Part shown: piece after piece, positions 21,661-33,465 of the stretch
Layout: each line of letters begins with the position of its first letter
Position numbering within the stretch: position 1 is the stretch's first letter
Origin: Leuctra nigra
Lineage: Eukaryota > Arthropoda > Insecta > Plecoptera > Leuctridae
Length of the DNA stretch: 64,000 nt
Reading direction: 5' to 3'
Assembly (NCBI GenBank): GCA_934045905.1
Contig: OW203767.1
Span: 16,185,073-16,249,072, forward strand
Position numbers and translations under genes: made by a program
Notes under the pieces: generated by a model
Told to the model about the DNA's origin: nothing
What the model saw: only the letters and a program-made list of their open reading frames with translations
Database searches by the model: none

Positions 21661-21740
21661 CTTCCACCCACACCTAGAGCACCGCACGTGTTACTGGCAC
21701 AAGCACTGGGCTAGAACTAGTCGCGAAATAGACTGACGTG
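21661..21740 (-). promoter_or_regulatory. Candidate promoter and non-coding first exon of gene A
   Basis: On the minus strand an insect-type initiator TCAGTC (21736-21731, +1 at 21734) is followed at +28 to +32 by AGTGC, matching 4 of 5 bases of the DPE consensus RGWYV. An exon of 74 nt would end at AAG|GTAAGA (21661|21660), a consensus donor. The stretch is GC-richer than its surroundings and nothing TATA-like precedes it. Joining to the acceptor at 14664 would give gene A a 7-kb first intron. Inferred from consensus sites only. Confidence 0.4.
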
Positions 21741-24261
21741 CAGGGACCACGTGTTACCCCTCCCCCTCCCCCCCCCCCCCAACACTTCACCACCCGTTAT
21801 AGGTAATAGTGTAGGCGCTAGCTACACGCTGCCAAGTCCGCAACTCGCTTTTTACTATATCAACCACTTTAGTTCTCAGAGGTAGTAGGCCTGAAGTCAA
21901 TTGTCTCGATTTTGCGTTGCACACTTTTGGAATCATAATCAAGCTTCTTCAACTTTAATATGACTAGTCAACAAATACGACAACAAATATAGTTATATTG
22001 AAGTATTCTTTTACACAATGACTCTTGTCACCATTTCAAATAAGATTGGATGAAGGCAGAATTACTGGTTTTTGAATTACCTCGAGAATCATTGATATTG
22101 ACTTCTGGCCTTCTACCTCTGAGTGTATACCTAAGAATATAAAGTACTGACAGACATTATCTCATAATTAAAAGTAAGTACAGTATCAAGTATAAGTAAA
22201 TAATAGCTAGCATAAGTAAAAGTATTTGGCACTGAATGCCCATAGAGATGCCAAAAGCAGTACAAGATGAAAGGAAAAACTTCGCGCTTTTTGCTCTGAC
22301 CTTGAACGACCTTACTGACCGAGTTTTTCGTCGTTTCCCCAATAATTGTGAGGATGAATGTTGGGAAAGGTTCTTATATAATATGCCACTGCCGCCTCCT
22401 TCCCACCGACCAGAAGATAGAAAAGATACAGAAGATACAACCTTAGTCTAAGATACAACCAAAAAAATAAAAACACACGTAAAAGTAAATAATTTATTCA
22501 TAAGCAATTAACTTATGAGCACATATAATATAGCTCACACATGGCATTTCTTGATTCAAAAATAAAAATGAGATATTTCATTACGATGTCAAGGTTCTAA
22601 GTTGTACATAGAATCCATATGTGTTCTTTGAGCGGCAAAACTCAAGGCAACGTAAACCAAACTGCAAACCCGTATTTACTGCATAGGTACATACATACAT
22701 ACATTGCAATTTAAACAATTAACCTCATCATTCTAATAGGCTAGAAGATCAACAATTTTAGACGTACATGAATTATTAAATTGGTTATTTTACTTCCCTT
22801 CTTCTAAATTACTCTTTGCTTATTTTTTACAAACTGCAAGAGGGAAAAGGGGAACACGGTTAGTTTGACTTTGAGGTCGCAATTTCCAGAATTGAATTTC
22901 CTGTTGCTTTGACCATGGAGATAATTTGGTTAATTAGAGCTCCATGCTGGGACAAAGTTAGCTCTTAAAGATCAATAAAATTACGAATAAGCACACAAAG
23001 ACGCTTTACACACAAAGAGCAAAGTGACAAATATTATGTTTTAACTCTTAGTGTTGTGTTGGTATGTTGTCATTTTATATCACTCCTCCTTATGCTGAAT
23101 GTACATTATTTTATTTTTGAGCGAGCAACTCCATTCTGCACTTTTGGACACTTTTCTTTTTTTTGGCCCGCCGCCACAGGTCATAATTTTTTCCGATCGA
23201 GCTGAAATTTTGCACACATACTAATGTCATTCTAAATTATTCGTGTATAATTTTTTAGAGCTGCCCTCTGATTGGTCAAAAACGAAAATATCTCCCGAAT
23301 GGTCGAAAATCAAAATGTTCCGATTATTGTTAAATTGCATGAACATTAAGACTGCCATTTTCTCTTATTTTACAAGTTTTTACAAGTTTCTCGATAGAGA
23401 ATAGAGAATGTATACTTATTGACATTTAAATAAAATGTCAGAAGAGATTTTATGACATTTAATTTCCAGTGCAACTTAGATCTGATATTTTTTATGGATC
23501 AGATGGATAGATGGATCTTCTCAGCTTCAATCAGGTAATTATATTTTGATCGAGTGGATCGTATTTCAATTCACTATGGATGTATATTATGTTTCCTGTG
23601 CAACTGCATTTCCATATTCCGGTTGAAGATGTTGCGCGTTTCGGTACTCGCTCATCAACGCGTTACACATAGCGTTTTCATAGTTTATATAGACAGGATA
23701 CTTGGCTGTATTTTTAAAAGCGTATTTTATGGGGGTAATGTTTACTTGTCGACCTTCATTAAAACTCTGCTGATGTAAATAATCTCATAATAATACCCAT
23801 GCCAAGAAGACAGGTTGTTGGAGAGCATTCTGTTATATTATAAAAAGATCAAGCCAATAATACTCATGTAGCACAGAATTACACACAATCTTCGTGTTTC
23901 GTAACGTACTTTTAACTGGTTTTGTAGGTAATGATAATGAATAAAGAGCTGAATGGGAGATGAAGAGTTAAAATCACAATATTCGTCGCATACTCCTTTA
24001 TGATGTAAATCGAGCTACTCCATAATAATGATAATTGTTATCACTTAGTTTTCATTCTTTTTTTATACAATTACAATGAATCCGGTTAAAAGAACTACCA
24101 TTGTCGCATCATTTTCTTCACTGCAAAGTCCGCGTAAACTAGAGAAGATTCCTGCTTATGGCCAGGGATAGGCCGGCCCATGCAAAGCAGGATTTTGTTT
24201 CTCCTCTGGCGCCATCAAAGTATATTTCCATTTATCTTTCATCGTCCACAAAATCTAATTC
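21741..24261. other. Spacer with poly(C) tract, no gene recognised
   Basis: Contains a C-rich run (21762-21781), an ATAC microsatellite (about 22683-22705) and repeat copy B (23117-23684). A 71-codon plus frame at 22236-22451 has no supporting homology. Otherwise I see nothing. Confidence 0.5.
23117..23684 (+). repeat. GAGCGAGCG-family repeat, copy B (short)
   Basis: Starts TTGAGCGAGCAACTCC, contains GAGCTGAAATTTTGCACACA, and ends CTCATCAACGCGTTACACAT then AGCGTTTTCATAGTT. About half the length of copy A, so it is internally deleted. Confidence 0.8.
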
Positions 24262-26412
24262 GTGTCACGTAACACTTACTTTCTTTTTGTGTGTATAAAA
24301 ATAGAAAAATCATTTTTGTTTATAGAAGAAAATATGCCAGTTGGGGATCTTAATTTGGTAGAAGAGGAATGGATGAGTTTTAAAAATGCTATATTGACTA
24401 TTACAGAAAATATATGCGGGAGGACAAAGGGATTGAGAAGAAGAAAGGAAACACCGTGGTGGACAAATGCAATTAAGTGTGCAGTAAGAAAGAAAAGAAA
24501 AGCATGGGTTAAAAAAGAAGAGTGCAGAACAATATTGAATATAAATAAATATCAAAGGATAAAGAGATATGTTCACTTTTTGGTTTCAGAAGAAAAATCG
24601 AAGACAATAAACGCATTTGTTGAATGTCTCGAGAGGGACTTTGAGGCAAACAAAAAGATGTTATATTCTGTAGTAAAATGTAAGAGGCAAGATAATAGAA
24701 CAACTAATTATATGGTAAATGAAAGGGGATGCCTTACAAATGATGTGGAGGAAATACAAGATATGTGGAAGCACTACTTTTCAAAGTTATTGAATGATGA
24801 CAAAGGTGGTACTGAAGACAAGGAAATAAGTGAAGAGTGCGATAAATTGAATTGTCAAGATGATATGGTAATGTTTGGGGAAGTTGAGGTGGCAGTAAAA
24901 GGGATGAAAAATGGAAGATCGCCGGGAGTGGATGAGATAAGTGTGGAAATGATAAAGGCAGGTGGTAAAGCTGGATTGGAGTGGTTTTACAGAGTTGTGG
25001 CATCGGCATGGATTCAAAAAACTGTACCAAGGGATTGGAGGAGAGGTGTTATTGTACCATTGTTTAAGAAAGGGGATCGCAAGAAATGTAGCAACTATAG
25101 AGGGATAACACTCATGAGCCAAGGAGCGAAGATATACGAACGAATTATAGAGAAGAGGATACGAAGTGTAGTTGAAGAGGATTTGAAAGATGAACAATAT
25201 GGATTTAGAAGAAACAGATCTACGATAGACCTTATATTCGCTATAAGGACCATTATGGAGAGAAATTGGGAGATGGGAAAGGAAATATGGTTAGTGTTTC
25301 TGGATATTGAAAAAGCGTATGATCATTTGCCAAGGGATAGGGTGTGGGAGAGTTTAGAAAAGAGGGAAATAGACAAGAAGTTGATTGAAAGAGTACAGAG
25401 TTTGTATGTTGGATGTGAGAGTTGTGTGGAAACAGTGGGAGGAAGAACGGGCTGGTTTAGTGTGAGATCAGGAGTAAGGCAAGGCAGTGTGTTGTCACCT
25501 TTGCTGTTCATTATGGTAATGGATGATATAATTCGGGAGGTGGAAAGGAATGAAGATCTAGATTCGCAAACTGGGGTATATGCGGATGATGTTGTAATTT
25601 GGGGAGAGACTGAAGAGTTGGTACAGAAGAAAGTGGATGTGTGGAACGAAGTGATAAAAAGATATGGAATGAAGATTAGTAGTGAGAAGAGTGAATATTT
25701 GGTTTTGGAGAAGAAGAAAAATGGGCTTGTAAGAAATGGTTTGAAATTGGATGGAAAAGATATTAAACAAGTAGAAGATTTTAGTTATCTAGGAAGTTTG
25801 GTTACAAAAGACGGAAAGTGTTCGAAAGAAGTTAAAAGAAGAATACAGAAAGCAGACGGGTTTTATCAAAAAGTTAGAAAATTAGTATGGAATAGGGATT
25901 TACCACTTAAATTTAAATTAGTATTATACAAGCAATATTTTTTACCGATATTATGTTATGGGGCGGTGACGTGGAATTTGGGATGGAAGGAGGAGAGTAT
26001 GGTACAAGCAGAAGAGATGAAGTTCGTGAGAGGAATGGCAAATATATCGATGAAGGAACATGTAAGAAGTATGGTGATAAGGAAGAAGATGGGTGTGGAG
26101 AGTGTTGGGTTCAAAATTGGGCGAGAAAGACTGAGGTGGTTTGGTAAACTTAAGAGAATGAAAGACAGTAGAAGAGCCAAAAGTGAATTTGGAAAGTATG
26201 TGGAAGGTAAAAGAAAAGTTGGGAGGCCAAGAGATAGATGGATTGAACAGGTGAAAAGAGATGTTGAGGAACGAGGTGAAAGATGGGAAGAAGTTGAAAG
26301 GAAACATTTGTGGGAAAATCAAGAATTATGGGAACAAATAGTTACTAAAGTGGAGGTAGTAGAGGAGGATGAGGATGAAGAAGAAAAAGACGGAGGAGAA
26401 GAAGAAGAATAA
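24262..26412 (+). CDS. LINE reverse transcriptase ORF (716 codons, intact)
   Basis: Codes for the RT and C-terminal region of a non-LTR pol protein, which copies element RNA into DNA at the target site. Motifs in order: GRSPGVDEIS (finger region), SNYRGITLMS, EQYGFRRNRSTIDLIF, FLDIEKAYD, GVRQGSVLSPLLF, and the catalytic YADD at residues 440-443, then YLGSLVTKDG and a C-terminal GRPRDRWIEQVKRD typical of these elements. There is no stop or frameshift. The frame is open from 24262, but ATG 24334 (MPVGDLNL) is the likelier element-derived start. No endonuclease domain and no zinc knuckle are visible. The coding strand is strongly purine-rich, which creates long mirror frames on the other strand. 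It ends in an acidic run coded by GAA/GAG repeats. Could be mobilised only in trans. Confidence 0.9.
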   Translation: MSRNTYFLFVCIKIEKSFLFIEENMPVGDLNLVEEEWMSFKNAILTITENICGRTKGLRRRKETPWWTNAIKCAVRKKRKAWVKKEECRTILNINKYQRIKRYVHFLVSEEKSKTINAFVECLERDFEANKKMLYSVVKCKRQDNRTTNYMVNERGCLTNDVEEIQDMWKHYFSKLLNDDKGGTEDKEISEECDKLNCQDDMVMFGEVEVAVKGMKNGRSPGVDEISVEMIKAGGKAGLEWFYRVVASAWIQKTVPRDWRRGVIVPLFKKGDRKKCSNYRGITLMSQGAKIYERIIEKRIRSVVEEDLKDEQYGFRRNRSTIDLIFAIRTIMERNWEMGKEIWLVFLDIEKAYDHLPRDRVWESLEKREIDKKLIERVQSLYVGCESCVETVGGRTGWFSVRSGVRQGSVLSPLLFIMVMDDIIREVERNEDLDSQTGVYADDVVIWGETEELVQKKVDVWNEVIKRYGMKISSEKSEYLVLEKKKNGLVRNGLKLDGKDIKQVEDFSYLGSLVTKDGKCSKEVKRRIQKADGFYQKVRKLVWNRDLPLKFKLVLYKQYFLPILCYGAVTWNLGWKEESMVQAEEMKFVRGMANISMKEHVRSMVIRKKMGVESVGFKIGRERLRWFGKLKRMKDSRRAKSEFGKYVEGKRKVGRPRDRWIEQVKRDVEERGERWEEVERKHLWENQELWEQIVTKVEVVEEDEDEEEKDGGEEEE

Positions 26413-26601
26413 GAAGAAGGAGAAGAAGAACAAGAAGAAAAAAGGAAGGAGGGGAGGAGGATGAGAAGGAAGACAAATGTGACAGGCCTGGCTAGCCGGC
26501 ATTACTAAATGTATTTAGCCTATAAGAAATTTTTACTCTACCTAGTGTGGAATTAAGTGTTTATAAATGTAAATAAATATGTGATAATAAAAAAAAAAAA
26601 A
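24262..26601 (+). mobile_element. Non-LTR retrotransposon (LINE), 5'-truncated
   Basis: A reverse-transcriptase ORF, a short 3' UTR and a terminal poly(A) (about 26588-26601), with no LTRs, mark a LINE. The upstream apurinic-type endonuclease domain expected in RTE, CR1 and Jockey-like elements is missing, so the 5' end is truncated, probably a little before 24334. The right flank after the A-tail is TCGAAAATTATTC; I could not find a matching left target duplication. It sits in the spacer upstream of gene A. The clade is not determined. Confidence 0.9.
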
Positions 26602-29120
26602 TCGAAAATTATTCAAATTATATTCCAATTACAGTTAATTGGTACCACCAATTAATTTGCCTCTAAACTGATACTCTTACATAGAAAAATATTAAAATTT
26701 CCCTAATTTATATCAATATCTTTCTAACTGGGTTCGTGTGCTTTAGTGCCTGGAGACCTAACCTGACTCCACTATGCAAGTCAATTGAAAATTACATTTC
26801 GATCTCCGTGGAGAGGTCAGTTTGAGCTCTCCAGCTCAAACGTGTTCGAATTCAACGACAGCGAACTCTATGAAGAAACACTTACACTTGGAGAGTTGAT
26901 AATACACACAGAGACCTCATTAAAAATAATCCAGTTAGCTCTGCTTTTTACAAATTTACACATGAGTTCGACGATTCTGAGATATATTTAAGATTTTCAA
27001 CAATAGGTAGTAAACGTTACCTATACTGGGAATTCGAACTGCTTTTGATATTTTTGAAATTCCGGCTACGGAATTTTTGAATTTTCACTAATTCGAGATA
27101 CCTAAGGAGTAAATATTCCAGCGCTCTAAAATAATACAAAAACTGTTTTTGCTTGAAGTGATTTTGTTAGCATCTTATTTTGACACCACTTTCACAAAAT
27201 AACGAAGCAATGTTTTGTTTTTTTTATAAAATCGTCACTGGAGGCAGCCATTTACTATTTAATTTATCCAACCAGTAAAAGTTAGAAAAGATTTAGACAT
27301 GTATTCCTTTTCAAAATGATATGGTGTCAGCATTAAGATTAGCATAAGATACATAAGATAGTACGAAGGCAGGCATATGTACTATAGTTATTTAGCTCTC
27401 TCTTGAAACGTTGAAATGGACTCCCGCCCTTCTACCTGTAACGCTCATTAAGGTGACTGATAACCGTCGTGCTGTTCTGCAACTAGGCTAATAGCAACTG
27501 ATGTATTATTATGATGACCATGAAGAATAGATAAGAATGAACAGTGGGTGGGTCGTGGTACAGGGAATCTTCCAGCATCCTTCCCGAATGAGGAAATATA
27601 CAATAAATAATGCATACAAAAAGGCGAGTTGGGGGAAGTGATTCTGGGAATGTCGTGTTTTTGTATTCCCAGTCGCGTGCGGGATTACTAATTATCTAAA
27701 ACATGATAGATAATTTAAAATTTAACAAAAATATTCGGCAGTCTAGTAATTGTCAAATTTGTTTTTTTCTGATGACCTCAGATGGTCTGATGATAGGTAT
27801 TTAATACCAACTGCAAATTGAAATTATTTTGCCTACTAAGGGATTCGAAAATAAAATATAGTATTAAATATAGTCTAGTAGTTGAATAATATTCAGTTGA
27901 TAGGGGCATTCGCGAACCTTTCCTCCCCCCTCTACCAGGGGGGGGGGGGATGAAAAATCCGTTTCGCATTTTCAAAGAAATGAAAGAAATCCTATCCTGA
28001 ATGTTACATCGTAAATTATTGGTGGATAAAATTGTTTGAAATCAAAGTGACAAAATTAAATTAAATCTAATGTATGTTGATGAGGATGTAGTATACAGTT
28101 TGTTTCACAAAATCAAAAAACCAAACGAAAATCAATTATTAGAAAAAATAGAAAAATATAAACAAATTATAACAATCGAAAAATAAAATAATTGAAATAT
28201 GTACGAATGTAAAAAAATAAACATATACCTAGAAATAACACACGGTTTATTTAATAGTAAATACACCATTAGGTAATGGAACCTTATTAGGAAGATCCTC
28301 ATTGGGAACATTCTGTTACTTATAGAACCTCATTGAACGACTGAATTATCGTATCCTATTCTTTGGCGATCACGACAGAAGAAGAAAAGATAACCTAGGT
28401 CTCAGCTTGTCTTTTATGTTTCTAAATCCCTTCTGTTAAACACACAATGTAAAGGGTATGATGGGTTTTGTATTGGGTATGATACCCGAGGTATGATCCT
28501 AAACACGACATACATAACCTCACATTTAATAATAATACTTTTCTACTATATATCGAATTAACTAGGTATTTGATTTAAATTCTGTAGAGAAACATACCGT
28601 TCATGTTTGAGTGCCGAACAATTCCATCTTGTTACAATGACAAAGAAATCGAATTAATTCGTTAATTTGACAAATCTCTGGAGTTCATGAAGTAGAATGT
28701 AACAATACATGCAGTGCTGCCATCTTTAATCTCGCTGGGAGTTCAACAATATCGATTACCTCCAGAGGCGGCTGCAGTCCGTGGTATTGTGATAATATTT
28801 TCTAAATATCTTCTTAACTTTTGAACCATTCAAATAATTAAAAATTAAATAAAGCTTAGATATTTCTTGATTCTATACCTAAGAAATAAGAACACTAACA
28901 TATACAAAACACAGTTGTTGCTCAAACTCGACTATAGCAAAATATCAAATAAATAATCACAATTACGTCAAGTTTGGGTACAAATTTGTATAAATGTGTG
29001 TACATTTATATAATTAATAATTAATTTCTGAGGTCGAATCAAGAAATATTTACGTCGACTACTGTTATTTATTTGTAATAATTTGAATAATTCAAAAGTT
29101 ATGACAACATGTATAATTCC
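26413..29120. other. Spacer after the LINE, no gene recognised
   Basis: After the LINE tail I see a piece of the 507-697 fold-back arm (about 26935-26960), a decayed minus-strand SINE (about 27455-27600) with the CTGTTCTGCA and GGTGGG landmarks, and a G-run (27940-27949). The rest is AT-rich without supported exons. Confidence 0.5.
27455..27600 (-). mobile_element. Decayed tRNA-SINE fragment (body only)
   Basis: Matches the body of the SINE at 5298-5552 in order (CTGTTCTGCA, AGGCTAATAGC, ATTATGATGA, GGGTGGGTCGTGG), but the tRNA-like head is missing. Confidence 0.55.
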
Positions 29121-31885
29121 AATAATTTAACTACCTTTGGGTTCGGCCGATTCATAAGGGCCCGATGCGTCACAATCTCTTCAACTTCAGCCTTATGGTT
29201 ATGCAATATATCGCACACTATGTTCCATATTACTGCACCTTCTCAGTGTTTTATAATAATGTAGATTGCTCGCACAGGCACTATTTATAACGATCGAATA
29301 CTATTTTGAAACTCATATGAAAGAACTAGATTGCTCTCATTCTGTGAACCTTTTCTTTGGATGGAGAATTACCAACCGATTCGTTTTTTCACGTTAACTT
29401 ACGGAAGAAACGTGCCTGTGAATACTTCACAGAAGAAGAATAGTGATGTTAAAGAGCAACTTTCAATCAAACATGTGTTCCATTCGGTTACAATTAGTTA
29501 TTGTGTGGACAAAAATGTGCGGCACCTCCACCTGGAACTACCTGCAAGGAATCAGAGGCGCCACCTACTGGGTGCTCAGGAGCCCAACCACCCCCCTGGA
29601 ATTCTTTTGATAATTGAGCGAGTGACTCCTTTTGGCTCTTTTGGCACGGACCTGTTTTTTTTTTGTAATTCTGTTATTATACAGATACAGTTTCGACAAT
29701 TTCGACAGTTTTTGTAATTATGCAGATACATTTTTTTTCTTCGATTGAGCTGAAATTTAGCACACATAATTTTACGGATAATTTTAGATTTAAAAAAAAT
29801 CTCTTCCGGTTGGTTGTTTTGATCAATTTGATATTTTGTCCGGTCATAAGACCAACATTGTCACAAATTTTAAGAAGTTTTTTTAAATCTTCCTATCGGT
29901 GAAAATCAAAATTCATGATGATCAAGACCCCATTCTCTCATATTTTACACATTTTCAACCCAATCGATCAAGTATTTACAAACTTGTTGCTGTTGATCAG
30001 AAATTTCCCGGAATTTCACCATGTATAGCAAGTATTAGTTCATGATTTCACTAAGGGGCACAGATCCAAAATTATATTGGTTGGTTGCAACATTCAATTT
30101 CGTGCACCCCTCACCTCTAACAAAAGTCGGCGTCTCTTCAAGTAATGCAATGCCATTACCTAAGTCCTAACTTTGGTCCTTGGATCATGCTATATCGTGT
30201 ATCGTCGTTCACTACAGCTATTGTAATGGTTTTCTCACAGTGCTACATTGTTTAAGTGACGTCTTCAAGTATTGTATCTTTAACAATCAGTACATATATC
30301 AAAGAGTACATCAGAGATAATAAAGAAGAGGTTTGAAAACCTGTCAATAACGTATTAATGCTCTCACATCTACATTATCTTTCTTCTCCATATAAGATTT
30401 GATCAATTGTTACAAGATGACATAATAAGATGAACGAGATTATTTGTGAATATTGATTTGAAAAGTGCACTGTCATTGCATCGAACATTGTTTGATAATG
30501 GACAAAGCGCATTGCACTTTTTATATACATTTATTGACCTCGATTTGTGTCGACTTATCTGTATTTGAATCTGATTTTCTATTTGAATCAATGTTTTCAA
30601 TGAAAGGAAATTACAAAATATATTGACATTGAAACTGACAGGGGAAGAATTGATAAGAATTGGCTATAACTTTATAAAAATATATAAATATAATATCATT
30701 GATTTCTGAATAATATAAGTTTTAATTAGGAAAGAGCAGATTTCAGTTGGAAATGATTCACATAATCCAAGTAAGAATTAAATTTAATATATGTACATTT
30801 GATTATGATCTATACTAGCAATTAACAAAATTTACATTCATTTTTAGTAATTAATAACCTAATCTATTAAATCATCAATATTAATATGATATGACACAAT
30901 TGACAATACAATATCTAAAACTGATTTTATAATCCAATAACTTTTGATGAAATACGATTAAACGATTACATAGCCATTCTTTAATTTTTGAACAATTGTA
31001 TGAATAACTAAGTATTTGTCGTAAATATGTAATTTTTAAAAGTATGGTGCTATCAAGGATGTTATATAATATGCATAACCTCATAGTTGCTATCCAGTCA
31101 GTCAGTCACTGTATACAAATCGAAGTGTAAAATAATCAAAAATAATACGTGTGATGGTTTCCATGACTCAATATAAACCTACAGTAAAAATTGAAGAATT
31201 GAATTGTAAAAACAGGAAAATATAAAGTGTCCATCGAAATTTATATACAAATCAACGTTCAATACTTTTAGAACACATTTTTCTACTCAAAAATCAAAAT
31301 AACATAAAACATCACAGTTTCCTAATTGAACACTGATAATTAATGCTATATAAGATAACACTCTTGTTAAAACTATTGTTTCGTCATTCTTGGTCATTGT
31401 CAAACTTTGGACTCCGAAACTCCCGCGCTTTTATTTCTCGTCTCGCTGGCTCTTCCGTCGAAACTATAGGTAACTAATGTTTTCAAAAAATACATGAATG
31501 AATTAAAAACAATCACAATAATGTACAAATTCCGAGAGTGCTCAGAAGAGAGTAATTATATCCTAATTGTATATCCTAATGTGCATTGATAATCGAAACT
31601 TTTTAATACTGTGCATATGGAAACTCTTATTCCCTTTGATGTGTGGGATGTGTGATAATAATGCGAACAAATCCTCAAACATGCTTTTTCCTCTTCGTTC
31701 CCTTTTCCAAAGGGCCCGTCGTAGTATCACTAAGTATTGCAAACATGGTGATTGCAAATAAGCCTGTCAAAATGTTATTTGCTAAGCCTGAATTACACAA
31801 ATTAATTATTTGACGGAACAGCAACAGGGTTATGACGAATATAAGAGTGGAAATAAAAGTATTACACTTTGGTATACTGTTAGTT
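29121..31885. other. Spacer between genes A and B, no gene recognised
   Basis: Other than repeat copy C I see AT-rich sequence with short open frames only. Stretches at about 28700-28800 and 29510-29600 are GC-richer but give no splice-supported frame. Confidence 0.45.
29614..29975 (+). repeat. GAGCGAGCG-family repeat, copy C (3'-truncated)
   Basis: Starts TTGAGCGAGTGACTCCTTTT with GGCACGGACC, followed by the module TTGAGCTGAAATTTAGCACA and GACCAACATTGTC. The AACGCGTT right end is absent. Confidence 0.75.
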
Positions 31886-32899
31886 ACTAGGAAAACGCTC
31901 AGTGTAACGCGTTGATGAGCGAGTACAGAACATGCAACATCCCCATAGTAACGATACACGACACTGCACAAGACGATTTTCTCTGCAAATTTTCAATCTC
32001 CATAATACTCTGGATGAATAACAGATCCAAATTGTGTCGTGAAGTCTTACCTACATATACTTTCTCCAGAAATCTCTTGTGACATCCCATACTAAATTCG
32101 TAAAATTACAATTAATACTTGACTGATTGGGCTTACAATATGTAAAATTTAATATTAGTTGGTCTTGATCACCATGCATAATTTGAACTTTATGTGAACA
32201 TTTTGATTGTCGACCAATCAGAAGATATTATTTAAACTTAAACCAATTAGAGGATTTGTCCTTCGTACTGCATCCGATTTTATGCGCTAGCTCAAAAATG
32301 CTTTCATTTTACTGTACATTGTGGATAGCTTGGCTGCTCTACAGGCCTTGCCTTGGAACAGAAGCTTAAAGAAGGCAGGGATGACCATTTAGTATACATT
32401 TTTCAAGATTACGGAATAAAAAGACCTTAAAATGACAAAACTTTTGAAAATAACGACAGATTAGACTGAAAATTGGCAAAAATACCTAAAATGTTGGTAC
32501 CAATGACCACGCGAAGTTTTAAGTTGATCGGTCAATCTGTTCTAGTTTAAATGTCAAAAATCACATGAAAAATGGTTTTAAATTTTAACCAATAGGAGGA
32601 TTTGGCTGAAACTTTTTATGATTGGGTACAATGTTGGTTGCAATGTTTTTGCTAAATTTCAAATTGATCGAAGCAACCAATCAAAAGATATTTTTTTTAA
32701 ATTTGAACCAATCACGGGAGCCCGTTCAAAAACGATCCCAGGGACCGCATAGATTACGTTAGTATGTGTACAAAATTTCAGATCGATTGCTTGAGCGGTT
32801 TGACCTGGGCTGTGACCACAAAAAAAAAAAAAAAAAAAAAAAAACACACAGAGAAAGTGCCATAAGAGTACCGTGGTGACGCTCGCTACGCTCGCTCAA
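31886..32899 (-). repeat. GAGCGAGCG-family repeat, long copy D (minus)
   Basis: Reverse-orientation counterpart of copies A and G, full length: right end ACTAGGAAAACGCTC at 31886, left end CGCTCGCTACGCTCGCTCAA up to 32899. The tract next to the left end is poly(A) on the plus strand (about 32820-32843). It lies about 240 bp beyond the presumed poly(A) signal of gene B. Confidence 0.85.
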
Positions 32900-33136
32900 A
32901 AAGTTTGGAGCAAAACTAAAAAAAAAAATTGCAACAGTCTTTACGGTTTCAGCATTTCAAAGTTTGAAACCAAATGACTTTTTGTGAAGTGTTTATGTTT
33001 CCATTACTGTATCGTCCAAATGTGTGCTATGCGAAAAAGAAAAATGTTAAGATTGTTTCTGAATCTGCAAAAATTCTGTATAAATATTCAATCGAACTTC
33101 GAAGTTACAATCAATACTAAAAAGAATAACAATAGT

Positions 33137-33142
33137 TTTATT
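33137..33142 (-). other. Poly(A) signal of CRAL-TRIO gene B
   Basis: Minus-strand AATAAA 175 nt after the gene B stop codon; the first good hexamer downstream. Confidence 0.6.
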
Positions 33143-33316
33143 CTATGACATTTTAGATTCTCAATGTCCGATTCTTCGTGTCGTCGTGAATTCATTCACT
33201 GCTCTCTTGAGCTATTTCATTGATAACTCTGAAATCAGCGCAGATGTCTGTTGAAAAACACAACTATTCACACCACATCGGGTTTCGCATCACATGTGAA
33301 TCTCGGGTTTATCATC

Positions 33317-33465
33317 TCAGTCTATGTCCAGCTTCTTGAAGGAGCCGTCGAGGCCGAAACTTCCCGCGCTTTTTGATTTCCCATCTCGCTTTGACTCGTC
33401 GACTTTGTATCTCTCGCTCTCTGCGAACCATTCTCGGTAGCTCACCAACTGTTGGTGACATTTAC
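33317..33465 (-). CDS. CRAL-TRIO B exon 6 (residues 258-306, stop)
   Basis: 149 nt, as in gene A. Acceptor GTGTTCAG at 33466; codes for KCHQQLVSYREWFAESERYK, a basic linker and FKKLDID, stop TGA 33319-33317. Confidence 0.9.

Noticed and set aside
22236..22451. 71-codon plus frame with a fairly normal composition
   Set aside because: No recognised family, no splice or promoter support, and a competing frame on the other strand; too short to call alone.
24734..25197. Overlapping minus-strand frames of 98 and 136 codons inside the LINE
   Set aside because: They mirror the purine-rich RT gene; the products are S/P/L/F-rich without domains, and the plus frame holds all RT motifs.
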